From positions 62,001-126,000 of the forward strand of contig CAVYYX010000014.1 in assembly GCA_963772825.1 (NCBI GenBank): a DNA stretch of 64,000 nucleotides, written 5' to 3'. Made by a program: the position numbers and the translations under genes. Below are positions 1-7,225 of the stretch, one piece after another (within the stretch, counting starts at the first letter, position 1; each line of letters begins with the position of its first letter). Below the pieces are notes generated by a model that saw nothing but the letters and a program-made list of their open reading frames with translations, did no database searches and was not told the DNA's origin. Origin of the DNA: Desertimonas sp963772825. Its GTDB lineage: Bacteria; Actinomycetota; Acidimicrobiia; Acidimicrobiales; Ilumatobacteraceae.

Positions 1-2100
1 GCGCTCGCCGCAGCCAACGTCGACGTACTCCAAGCGCTCGCCGAATTGGACCGCCCAGCCGCCGTCGAGCTCGACGTCGACGCTGCCGATGAGTTCCTCG
101 AACAGGCGCCCGCCGCCCTCGAGCGTCACGGCATCGAGCTGATCGGCCCCGAACATCTCGTGCGGGCGACGGTGGCCGTGCGCGGCCGGGCATCACCGTC
201 GCCGGCGAGCGACCGGGCGGCGGGCTTCAACCGGGACACGATCGTGCGCTGGACCCTCACCGCCAGCGACGAACGCGGGGCGTCGGCGATCTCGGCGGCC
301 GAGCTGGCCCGCGCCGAGCAGAGCGGAGCGTCGTTGCTGCACGTCGGCCACCGTTGGGTGCGCATCGATCCCGCCGCCTTGCGCAAGGTGCGCGCCAGGC
401 ATGACGCCTACCTCGACCAGATCGAGCAGCTCGCCGCCGCCAACGCCGAGGGGCGCCAGAACCCGATGGCGATGCTCCAACTCGCCGCCGAGGCAGCCGC
501 GGCGGGAGACGACCTCGGAGTGGATGAGAATCCCGATCTCGACACTGCTGACGGTCACGTCGTCTCGGCGGCATGGTCTGGGCTGCTCCTCGGAGGGCTG
601 CCCGACACGACGCTGCACGAGGAGGTCGAACCGGCATCGTTCACCGGCGAGCTGCGGCCCTACCAACGCCGCGGCCTCAGCTGGCTGCGATTCCTCGAAC
701 GCCTCGGCCTCGGCGGTTGCCTCGCCGACGACATGGGGCTCGGAAAGACGGCGACCACCCTCGCCCACCTCGTCGACCGACCTGGTCCGCACCTCGTCGT
801 GTGTCCCCTCTCCGTCGTCCACAACTGGGAGACCGAGACCCGACGTTTCACGCCGTCGATGTCCGTCACGGTGCACCACGGCGCTCAACGCCACGCTGTC
901 AACGGCGACGATGACGGCGAACCGGCGGCGGTGCTAGCGGCCAGCGATCTGGTGGTCACCACCTATGGTCTGGTCACCCGCGACCTCGACGTCCTCGCCG
1001 AGGTTGCCTGGTCGACCGTCGTGCTCGACGAGGCGCAGTTCGTCAAGAATCCGGCGACCCGTTCTGCCCGCGCCGTGCGCAAGCTGTCCGCCGGCCAGCG
1101 CATCGCCCTCACCGGCACCCCCGTCGAGAACCGTCTGTCCGAGCTGTGGGCGATCCTCGATTGGGCCAACCCGGGCATGCTCGGGTCACGCGAGAAGTTC
1201 CGCCACCGCTACTCCAAGCCGATCGAGCGTGGCGACGACGGTGAGGTCGCCGCAGAGGCCGCCGCCGCGCTGCGGGCGCTCACCCAGCCGTTCGTGCTGC
1301 GCCGCTCGAAGGCCGACCGCCAGCTGGTTCCCGAGCTGCCGGACAAGATCGAGCAGGTCGCCTGGGCCGGGCTCACCCGCGAGCAGGCGGTCCTCTATCA
1401 GAAAGTCGTCGACGAGCTGCTCGAGGAGGCCGGTCAGCACGAAGGGATGAAGCGGCGCTCGATCGTCCTCGCCGCCCTCACCAAGCTCAAGCAGATCTGC
1501 AACCATCCGGCCCACGCCCTCGGTGACGGGTCACGACTTCACGGCCGGTCGGGCAAGCTGATCCGCTTCGAGGAACTCGTCGACGAGTTGGTGGATGTCG
1601 GTGAGCGGGCGCTCGTGTTCACCCAGTTCGTCGAGATGGGTGTGCTGCTGCGCCGGCACCTCGCCGAGAGATACGGGTGGTCCGTTCCGTTCCTGCGCGG
1701 GGCGACGTCCAAGTCGGGGCGCGACCGGGTTGTCACCGAGTTCCAGGCCGGCGCAGGGCCACCGTTGCTGCTCGTGTCGCTGAAGGCCGGCGGCACCGGG
1801 CTCAACCTCACCGCGGCGAGCCAGGTGATCCACTACGACCGGTGGTGGAACCCGGCGGTCGAGAACCAGGCCACCGACCGGGCCTGGCGGATCGGCCAAG
1901 GCCAGACCGTCCTCGTCCACAAGCTGGTGTGCGAGGGCACGGTGGAGGAACGCATCGCCAAGTTGATCGACGACAAGCAGGCCCTCGCCGACCTCGTGAT
2001 CGGCCACGGCGAAGCGTGGCTCTCCGAGTTGTCGACGTCGGAGCTGCGTGAGCTCGTGCGCCTCGACACCTCGGCCCTGACGGGCGCGGCGACGTCATGA
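1..2100 (+). CDS. SNF2-family DNA helicase/ATPase, 5' end outside window
   Basis: The frame is open from base 1, so the N-terminus lies outside the window. This is a Swi2/Snf2 superfamily 2 ATPase that translocates on double-stranded DNA. Visible: an N-terminal helicase-associated region, the Q-rich entry (LRPYQRRGLSWL, about nt 650), Walker A GLGKT (nt 736-750), a DEAQ box II (nt 1027-1038), the TGTPVEN motif III, then the C-terminal helicase lobe with a GGTGLNL motif and the QATDRAWRIGQ motif VI. It overlaps the next gene by ATGA (2097-2100), and that gene is a SWIM zinc-finger protein. The helicase plus SWIM pair is common in actinobacteria; I infer a joint role in DNA repair or chromatin remodelling. 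Confidence 0.93.
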   Translation, partial: ALAAANVDVLQALAELDRPAAVELDVDAADEFLEQAPAALERHGIELIGPEHLVRATVAVRGRASPSPASDRAAGFNRDTIVRWTLTASDERGASAISAAELARAEQSGASLLHVGHRWVRIDPAALRKVRARHDAYLDQIEQLAAANAEGRQNPMAMLQLAAEAAAAGDDLGVDENPDLDTADGHVVSAAWSGLLLGGLPDTTLHEEVEPASFTGELRPYQRRGLSWLRFLERLGLGGCLADDMGLGKTATTLAHLVDRPGPHLVVCPLSVVHNWETETRRFTPSMSVTVHHGAQRHAVNGDDDGEPAAVLAASDLVVTTYGLVTRDLDVLAEVAWSTVVLDEAQFVKNPATRSARAVRKLSAGQRIALTGTPVENRLSELWAILDWANPGMLGSREKFRHRYSKPIERGDDGEVAAEAAAALRALTQPFVLRRSKADRQLVPELPDKIEQVAWAGLTREQAVLYQKVVDELLEEAGQHEGMKRRSIVLAALTKLKQICNHPAHALGDGSRLHGRSGKLIRFEELVDELVDVGERALVFTQFVEMGVLLRRHLAERYGWSVPFLRGATSKSGRDRVVTEFQAGAGPPLLLVSLKAGGTGLNLTAASQVIHYDRWWNPAVENQATDRAWRIGQGQTVLVHKLVCEGTVEERIAKLIDDKQALADLVIGHGEAWLSELSTSELRELVRLDTSALTGAATS

Positions 2101-2781
2101 GCCGACCGCGCCGAAGCTTCGGAAACCAACCGGGCCGGCTGGTCGCCACCATGTTGCGCGCCCTCGCCGCCGAGCTGTCCGACCCGGGCCGCTATTCACG
2201 GGCCAAGGCCTACGCCCGCGACGGAGCGGTGATCGAGATCGATACCCGGCCCGAGGTGGTCTCGGGGCTCGTCCTGGGGAGCCGCCGCGATCCCTACGAG
2301 GTCCTCCTCGTCGCCGATCCGGCGCCGGCCGACGAAATCGAGCGCGCCGACCCTGCCGCTCTGGCTTCGATGACGATGCTCATTCCCGGACGTGACGAGC
2401 TGTCCGTGTCGTGCAGTTGCCCCGATGCCGGCGGGTTCCCCGGCATGCTCTGCAAGCACGCCGTCGCCGTGCTCCTCGTGCTCGCCGACGAGACGAACAT
2501 CGAGCCAGGGCTGCTCATCCGTTGGCGGACGGCAGTCGGCGACCGGCGACCGGCCGCGGCACGGCGCCATCCGTCTCCCCCGCCGGGGGCGTGCCGTCGG
2601 CGGGGCCCCAGCCCGAGTCGATGTCCTCGCCGGCATGCTCGACTCCCCGGCGCCGCTTCCGCAGCTGCCCGTCATCGAGCCACGACCAGCGCCGAGACCG
2701 CCGTCGGCAGTGCTCGAGGACCCGACGGCACGTCTGCTGAGCGACCTCTACGCCGACGCCGTGGCGGCGATGTCCCGCTGA
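2097..2781 (+). pseudogene. SWIM zinc-finger protein, frameshifted
   Basis: Partner of the upstream SNF2 helicase, starting at ATG 2097 inside its stop. The SWIM motif (CSCPDAG..., then CKHAV) is intact at about nt 2410-2465; such domains bind nucleic acid or protein partners. After about nt 2551 the frame used so far becomes Arg/Pro-rich and non-coding in appearance, while the +1 frame has strong third-position GC and encodes a sensible C-terminus (DVLAGMLDSP ... DLYADAVAAMSR) ending at 2781. The junction is a perfect 7-bp tandem duplication, GGCGACC twice (2538-2551). Removing one unit joins both halves exactly. As it stands the original frame would run to 2804. A sequencing artefact cannot be excluded. 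Confidence 0.8.
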
Positions 2782-2907
2782 CGGAAACGAATGGTGCGGC
2801 TTGAACGCTTTGGTCTCGTTGGCGACGTTGGTGGTGCCAACCATGCCAACGACACGACGGCCGCCCGCGATCGACATAGTCGCCGGTCGTCGCAGACGCT
2901 GACGGGT

Positions 2908-2913
2908 TACGGT
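2908..2913 (+). promoter_or_regulatory. -10 hexamer TACGGT, leaderless promoter of the ECF sigma gene
   Basis: TANNNT hexamer with 8 bases before the GTG start at 2922, which places transcription start at or next to the start codon. No clear -35 was seen. Confidence 0.5.
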
Positions 2914-2921
2914 GCCGAGTC

Positions 2922-3509
2922 GTGGCCGACCCCGCGACGTTCGAGCGTGACGCCATGGAGTTCGCCCCTCAGCTGTACGCCGCGGCATTGCGGATGACCC
3001 GTAACGAGGCCGACGCCGCCGACCTCATGCAGGAGACCTATCTGCGCGGCTACCGCGGCTACGGCAACTTCACCGCCGGCACGAACCTGCGCGCCTGGCT
3101 GTTCCGCATCCTCACGAACACGTACATCAACCTCTACCGAGCGCGCCAGCGGCGACCCCAAGAGACCGACCTCGCCGATGTCGAGGACCTCTACCTGTAC
3201 CGACGGCTCGGGGCGATCGAAGCCGCCGCGGCGAGCCGCTCCGCCGAGGACCAGCTGTTCGACCTGATCGCCGATACCGACGTCAAGCAGGCGCTCGACG
3301 ATCTTCCCGAGTCGTTCCGTCTCCCGGTGCTGCTCGCCGATGTGCAGGGTTTCTCCTACAAGGAGATCGCTGAGATGCTCGACATCCCGATCGGTACCGT
3401 GATGTCTCGACTCCACCGGGGAAGAAAGGCGATGCAGAAGTCGTTGTACCAGTACGCCGAAGCCCACGGCTTCGCGCCACCGCCGGCTGCCGACGCGAGC
3501 CGCACCTGA
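2922..3509 (+). CDS. RNA polymerase ECF sigma factor, SigR/SigH-like
   Basis: A 195-residue group 4 sigma factor. Region 2 (about residues 20-80) shows the AADLMQETYLRGY and LRAWLFRILTNTYIN signatures; region 4 (about 125-180) has LPESFRLPVLLADVQGFSYKEIAEML and the recognition helix IPIGTVMSRLHRGRK. It is followed after 3 bases by a ZAS-type anti-sigma gene, as in the SigR-RsrA (Streptomyces) and SigH-RshA (mycobacteria) thiol-stress systems. By that precedent it should transcribe thioredoxin and mycothiol genes during disulfide stress; mshA lies 15 kb away. GTG start chosen from the leaderless -10 at 2908. Confidence 0.92.
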   Translation: MADPATFERDAMEFAPQLYAAALRMTRNEADAADLMQETYLRGYRGYGNFTAGTNLRAWLFRILTNTYINLYRARQRRPQETDLADVEDLYLYRRLGAIEAAAASRSAEDQLFDLIADTDVKQALDDLPESFRLPVLLADVQGFSYKEIAEMLDIPIGTVMSRLHRGRKAMQKSLYQYAEAHGFAPPPAADASRT

Positions 3510-3512
3510 GCC

Positions 3513-3746
3513 ATGGAAGATTGCCGACAAACCCTCAGCGAGTTGGAGATGTTTCTCGACGGCGAGCTGTCCGAGGACCAGCACCAAGAGGTCCTCGACC
3601 ACCTCCACGCCTGCATGGAGTGCTTCCACACGTACGACTTCCAAGCCGAGCTGCGTCAGATCATCGCCGCCAAGTGCGCCAACGAGACGCTGCCCCCCGG
3701 TCTTGCCGAGCGCATCCGCCAGAGCCTCACGGACGAACCCGCCTGA
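3513..3746 (+). CDS. Zinc-dependent (ZAS) anti-sigma factor, RsrA-like
   Basis: A 77-residue soluble protein directly after the sigma gene. It carries the zinc-associated anti-sigma motif H30-x3-C34-x2-C37, plus Cys4 near the N-terminus and Cys55. In RsrA-type proteins these residues hold zinc when reduced and form a disulfide when oxidised, releasing the sigma factor. The length is shorter than Streptomyces RsrA (about 105 residues) but close to the shorter mycothiol-system anti-sigma factors. Assignment is by motif and position; the redox response is inferred from family knowledge. Confidence 0.88.
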   Translation: MEDCRQTLSELEMFLDGELSEDQHQEVLDHLHACMECFHTYDFQAELRQIIAAKCANETLPPGLAERIRQSLTDEPA

Positions 3747-3798
3747 GACGAGCCCCCTGACACCCGGACGCAGCACCGCCGATCGGCGCCACGCTGAG

Positions 3799-3804
3799 TA
3801 CCAT
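3799..3804 (+). promoter_or_regulatory. -10 hexamer TACCAT upstream of the small membrane protein
   Basis: TANNNT hexamer 8 bases before ATG 3813, so the 48-residue ORF and the overlapping tilS are probably transcribed from here as leaderless mRNA. Confidence 0.45.
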
Positions 3805-3812
3805 CGCTGACC

Positions 3813-3959
3813 ATGGTCGCCGCGAACATCTGGTTCTGGTGGGTCGCCGTGATCCTCGTGATCGTTGGCGTGTTGACCGTCGTCGGCCTCGTCGTCGGCT
3901 ACCTGAAGAACGTCACCGCCCTGAAGTATCCGAGTCGCAAGCACCAGCAGTTGGAGTGA
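3813..3959 (+). CDS. Small single-pass membrane protein, 48 residues
   Basis: ATG 3813 to TGA 3957-3959. The product has one hydrophobic helix (about residues 6-32, Trp-rich at its start: IWFWWVAVILVIVGV) and a basic tail ending PSRKHQQLE. It overlaps the tilS start as TGATG, indicating translational coupling. It has its own -10 element, and the codons have the same high third-position GC as neighbouring genes. I do not recognise a family; no function is proposed. Confidence 0.7.
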   Translation: MVAANIWFWWVAVILVIVGVLTVVGLVVGYLKNVTALKYPSRKHQQLE

Positions 3960-4864
3960 TGGCCGGCGGCGATCGGCTCGTCGAGGCGCTCCTCCCGCGC
4001 TGCACGTTCCCACCCGCCGGCACAGCCGTCACCTGCGCCTTCTCCGGCGGTGCTGATTCGACGACGCTGATCGTCCTCGCCGTCGCCGCCGGGCTCGACA
4101 TCACCGCGATCCACGTCGATCACGCCCTGCGCCCGACCTCGGCCACGGAAGCCGACCACGCCGCGCACATCGCCCACCAGGTGGGCGTCGCGTTCGAACG
4201 CAGGGTTGTCGAGGTCGGCCGCGGCGGCAATCTCGAGGGTCGCGCCCGTTCCGCCAGATTGGCCGCCTTGCCGGCCGACGTGCTCACCGGGCACACCGCT
4301 GACGACCAGGCCGAAACGGTGCTCATCAACCTGCTGCGCGGCGCCGGGGCGAGCGGGCTGGCAGCGATCCAGCCAGGCCCCACGAAGCCGTTGCTGGGGC
4401 TGCGCCGCGCCGAGACGAGGGCCTTGTGCGACGCCGCCGGGATCGACCCAGTCGACGATCCGAGCAACGCCGATCGCCGGTTCGTGCGCAACCGCATTCG
4501 TCACGAGGCCGTGCCGCTCCTCACCGACATCGCCAACCGCGACCTCGTCCCGCTGCTCGTGCGCACGGCCGACATCCTCCGCGACGACAATCGCCTGCTC
4601 GATCACCTCGCCGAGGCGATCGACCCGACAGATGCCGTGGCGATCGGTGCCGCCGATCCGGCGCTCGCTCGCCGCGCCCTGCGGGCGTGGATCGGCCTCG
4701 GTCGATACCCGCCGGACGCCGCGACCATCGACCGGGCGATGGACGTGGCGTACGGCGCCGCCAAGGCGTGCGACCTCGGCGAGGGACGACGCCTGGAACG
4801 CCACCGGCAGCGCCTCGAAATCATCGAAGCCGACCCCCGAGCAAGGACGCCCGCAGGGCAGTAA
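3959..4864 (+). CDS. tilS: tRNA(Ile)-lysidine synthetase
   Basis: Ligates lysine to C34 of tRNA(Ile2) using ATP, converting CAU to the AUA-reading lysidine anticodon. The 301-residue product carries the PP-loop SGGADST at residues 29-35, the HVDHALRP motif, the GHTADDQAET motif and the conserved DPSNAD...RNRIRHE stretch of N-type ATP pyrophosphatases. The start ATG 3959 overlaps the previous stop as TGATG. The C-terminal domain is short, as in other actinobacterial TilS. The gene is essential in most bacteria. The usual downstream hpt-ftsH neighbours are absent. Confidence 0.95.
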   Translation: MAGGDRLVEALLPRCTFPPAGTAVTCAFSGGADSTTLIVLAVAAGLDITAIHVDHALRPTSATEADHAAHIAHQVGVAFERRVVEVGRGGNLEGRARSARLAALPADVLTGHTADDQAETVLINLLRGAGASGLAAIQPGPTKPLLGLRRAETRALCDAAGIDPVDDPSNADRRFVRNRIRHEAVPLLTDIANRDLVPLLVRTADILRDDNRLLDHLAEAIDPTDAVAIGAADPALARRALRAWIGLGRYPPDAATIDRAMDVAYGAAKACDLGEGRRLERHRQRLEIIEADPRARTPAGQ

Positions 4865-4878
4865 CCTCGTCCAACGGT

Positions 4879-4932
4879 ATGGGCAGTCCGTGGGATGAGA
4901 TCGGGACGCTCGTCGCGTCACCGACTCGTTGA
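4879..4932 (+). CDS. Possible 17-residue upstream ORF
   Basis: ATG 4879 to TGA 4932 encodes MGSPWDEIGTLVASPTR and ends 2 bases before ATG 4935 of the next gene. A TAACCT hexamer (4862-4867) lies 11 bases upstream. It could be a translated leader peptide coupled to the next gene. Confidence is low because the ORF is very short. Confidence 0.35.
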   Translation: MGSPWDEIGTLVASPTR

Positions 4933-4934
4933 CG

Positions 4935-5441
4935 ATGGCCACCCGACTGCGCGGCCGGTGGGCCCTCGGCATCAAGCCCCGCCATTTCACCTGGATCCTC
5001 ACGGACAAGCTGGCGATTTGCGAGCGCCCCGGCGGCTACGGCGAGAACCACCGGCGTGTCCGCCGCCAGGAGGAGATCATCTGGATCCGCGAGAACGGGT
5101 TCGGGTGTGTGATCTCGCTGATCCCGGCGCCGCACAACCTGCACAACTACGACGAGCTCGGCGTCGCGTCCCGGCACCGCCCGTTCAACGTCGACGACGT
5201 CGACAGTTGGCTGCGGGCGTTCTACCGCGAGCTGCACGAGCTGCTCAAGAGCGGTACCAAGGTGATCGTCCACGGCGAAGAGGTCGGCGACCGCATCGTC
5301 GGCGTGATGGGCGGCTACATCCGCTGGGCCGGCCTTGTCGACGACGACACCAAGGCGATCACGATCACCGAGCGGATCGCGTCTCGCCAGCTCGACCCGT
5401 TCGCCCGCAGCATCATCCTCAACGCCACCAAGCTGCGCTGA
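4935..5441 (+). CDS. Dual-specificity-phosphatase-like protein lacking the catalytic Cys
   Basis: A 168-residue protein. Residues 108-130 (TKVIVHGEEVGDR...) match the spacing of the tyrosine phosphatase P-loop HCx5R, with H113 and R120 kept but Gly114 in place of the nucleophilic Cys. The following hydrophobic helix (IVGVMGGYIRWAG) also fits the DSP fold, and SLIPAPHNLHNY precedes it where DSPs have their SL..P loop. I infer a non-catalytic phosphate-binding or pseudophosphatase role. TTG 4929 is an alternative start two codons earlier; ATG 4935 was preferred. It is not clearly coupled to tilS. Confidence 0.6.
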   Translation: MATRLRGRWALGIKPRHFTWILTDKLAICERPGGYGENHRRVRRQEEIIWIRENGFGCVISLIPAPHNLHNYDELGVASRHRPFNVDDVDSWLRAFYRELHELLKSGTKVIVHGEEVGDRIVGVMGGYIRWAGLVDDDTKAITITERIASRQLDPFARSIILNATKLR

Positions 5442-5479
5442 CCGCCCCGCCGGTCACTGGCGCCGGCACCACCGTCAGG

Positions 5480-5485
5480 TAGCGT
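5480..5485 (+). promoter_or_regulatory. -10 hexamer TAGCGT before the 9-codon leader ORF
   Basis: TANNNT hexamer followed by 7 bases and then ATG 5493, the first codon of a 9-residue ORF that overlaps the epimerase start. This is the same geometry as the leaderless genes in this window. Confidence 0.45.
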
Positions 5486-5492
5486 CAGCCCG

Positions 5493-5522
5493 ATGGCGGT
5501 GGTTCCACGGGGACCTCGATGA
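5493..5522 (+). CDS. Possible 9-residue leader ORF coupled to the epimerase
   Basis: ATG 5493 opens MAVVPRGPR, and its TGA (5520-5522) overlaps ATG 5519 of the epimerase as ATGA. The ATG is at the leaderless distance from TAGCGT (5480-5485). A leaderless ribosome would end exactly on the downstream start codon, so this looks like a translational coupling device. Confidence 0.4.
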   Translation: MAVVPRGPR

Positions 5523-6499
5523 CCGCACGACCTGGACGGCGGATCCTCGTCAGCGGAATGGGAGGCGACCTCGGCTCGCGCGTCGCCGCCCACCTCGAAC
5601 GTGAAGCGTGGGTCGGCGAGATGCTCGGGATCGACACCGATCCACCACGGCGCCGGCTCAAGCGGGCCGAGTTCCACCTCGCGTCGCCGTACGACCACGA
5701 TCGCATCCTGGCCCTCGTCGAGCGCTTCAACCCGCACGTCATCGTGCACCTGTCGGTGTGGGAGCCGTTCAGCCGGGCCAACCCGAAGACGGCGCGAGCG
5801 CTGACCTCGGAGGCGGCGAGCTCGACGCTCGGTGCAGCGGCGGAATGCCCGGCGCTGGAGTCGATCGTCGTGCGCAGCGGCATCGAGGTGTACGGCCGCG
5901 CCCACGGCGCCCCAACACGGCCCGACGAGTCGGCGGCGATCGCGCCGACGTGCGACTTCGGCCGTTCGCTGGCCGAGATCGAAGTCACCGCCCGCGACAT
6001 CGGGCTGCGCATCGGCGTGCCGGTCGCCGCAGTGCGCCTCGGGAGCGTGCTCGGACCGCACGTACCGAGCCCGCTCGGGCGCCTGTTGCGCCAGCCCTTC
6101 GTGCCGTTCAGCCTGCTCGCCGACCCGCCGTTCGCCGTCGTCGAGGACGTCGAGGGTGCGCGGGCGTTCGTTTCGGCTGCCGAGCGCCGCCTCGACGAGC
6201 CGGTCAACGTGCTCGCCGACGGGGCGATCACGGCGCTGCAGGCGATCCGCCGCGGCGGACGCATCCCGGTCCCGCTCGTCGGGCCGGACTGGCGCCTCGC
6301 CAAGCTGGTGAGCGGCGTCGCCGGCGCACCGATTCCCGACCACGTCCTGGAGACCCTCCACCGCGGTCGTCTTGCGGACAACGGGCGGATGGGCGAGCTC
6401 GTCGGTTTCACGCCAGCGCTGACGACCGTCGAGGTCATCGACAAGCTCTATGCCTGGCCATCGGTGATCCGCCAGCCGGCGACCCGGCAGGTGGCCTGA
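5519..6499 (+). CDS. NAD-dependent epimerase/dehydratase (SDR family)
   Basis: A 326-residue extended SDR. The Rossmann nucleotide site is at the N-terminus (ILVSGMGGDLGSR, about residues 9-21), followed by an HLSVWEPF region, the active-site segment SGIEVYGR, and a typical C-terminal substrate domain. It overlaps the next gene by TGATG. The pair (epimerase plus acyltransferase-like protein) resembles mycobacterial Rv0501-Rv0502, which also lie between proC and the hem genes. The substrate is unknown; a nucleotide sugar or a lipid-linked sugar is plausible. The usual YxxxK catalytic pair is not obvious: the segment reads CDFGRSLAEIE, so activity is uncertain. Confidence 0.75.
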   Translation: MTARPGRRILVSGMGGDLGSRVAAHLEREAWVGEMLGIDTDPPRRRLKRAEFHLASPYDHDRILALVERFNPHVIVHLSVWEPFSRANPKTARALTSEAASSTLGAAAECPALESIVVRSGIEVYGRAHGAPTRPDESAAIAPTCDFGRSLAEIEVTARDIGLRIGVPVAAVRLGSVLGPHVPSPLGRLLRQPFVPFSLLADPPFAVVEDVEGARAFVSAAERRLDEPVNVLADGAITALQAIRRGGRIPVPLVGPDWRLAKLVSGVAGAPIPDHVLETLHRGRLADNGRMGELVGFTPALTTVEVIDKLYAWPSVIRQPATRQVA

Positions 6500-7224
6500 T
6501 GGGAGACGTCATCGAGCTGCCGCGCCGCGGCCTGTCCACACCGGTGGCCACGCTGCAGTCGATCACCCAGGCCGCGTCGAGTCGCTTCCTGGCGTCCTGG
6601 AGCATCGACGAGTGGGGCCGTGACGACTCGTTCGTCCGCGTCGCCGAGCAGCTCACGAGCGTCCGCTGGAAAACGGTGACCGGCGGCCTCGAGCTGCTCC
6701 CGGTCCACCGGCCTGCCGTCGTCGTCGTGAACACTCGGCGCTTCCGTCTCACCCAATGGTGGGTGGCCGTGACGCTGAGCGCGGCGATCGGGCGCCCCGT
6801 GCGCTTCGTGGGGCGTCCCGACACCGCCCCGCTGGGCGCCCTGGCCCGTCGCCTCGGGGGGCTGCTGGCCCGCCCCGATGAGATCGTCGGGGCCTTGCGC
6901 CACGGGGAGCTGCTCGTCGTCGGTCTCTCCGCCACGCTGGACTCCCGTCAGGTCGGCACGTGCGACCCGGCGCTGCTCGGCCCAGCCGTCGAGCGGCGCG
7001 TGCCGGTGTTTCCGGCGGCCGTTCTGGCGTCGGATTCGTCGCGCACCGCGCGGATCGAGGTCGCCCCTGCGCTCACGACGCGTCGGCGTCGCCGCGGGCC
7101 GCTGGGTGAGGTCGAACTGGCTGGGCTCGCCGAGACCGAGATCGCCGCGATGCTCGAGGCGTTCGGGGGCGCCCATACGGGGACCCCGCTGGACTGGCTG
7201 CCGTGGCCGTCGGGCGGCAGCTGA
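6499..7224 (+). CDS. LPLAT/PlsC-like acyltransferase fold, catalytic motif degenerate
   Basis: A 241-residue protein following the epimerase with a TGATG overlap. The order of segments (VVVVNTRRFRLTQWW, GRPVRFVGRPD, LGALARRLGGLLARPDEIVGALRHGELLVVGLSA, then ERRVPVFPAAV) follows the lysophospholipid acyltransferase layout. The HX4D catalytic motif is replaced by NTRRFRLTQ and the FPEG substrate motif by VGLSATLD. I infer a degenerate or diverged acyltransferase. Position after an epimerase is as in mycobacterial Rv0501-Rv0502. A weak N-terminal helix may contact the membrane. Confidence 0.55.
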   Translation: MGDVIELPRRGLSTPVATLQSITQAASSRFLASWSIDEWGRDDSFVRVAEQLTSVRWKTVTGGLELLPVHRPAVVVVNTRRFRLTQWWVAVTLSAAIGRPVRFVGRPDTAPLGALARRLGGLLARPDEIVGALRHGELLVVGLSATLDSRQVGTCDPALLGPAVERRVPVFPAAVLASDSSRTARIEVAPALTTRRRRRGPLGEVELAGLAETEIAAMLEAFGGAHTGTPLDWLPWPSGGS

Positions 7225-7225
7225 C

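Noticed and set aside
193..894. Long open frames on the opposite strand of the SNF2 gene
   Set aside because: They lie antisense to a well-conserved gene and have no recognisable domains; high GC produces such frames throughout the window.
2783..2820. SigR-type autoregulatory promoter (GGAAAC...GTT) before the ECF sigma gene
   Set aside because: The spacing between the two blocks is about 29 bases, not the 16-19 expected.
2826..2851. Inverted repeat CGTTGG...CCAACG before the sigma gene
   Set aside because: Six-base arms with a 14-base loop; no second copy or link to a promoter, so likely chance.
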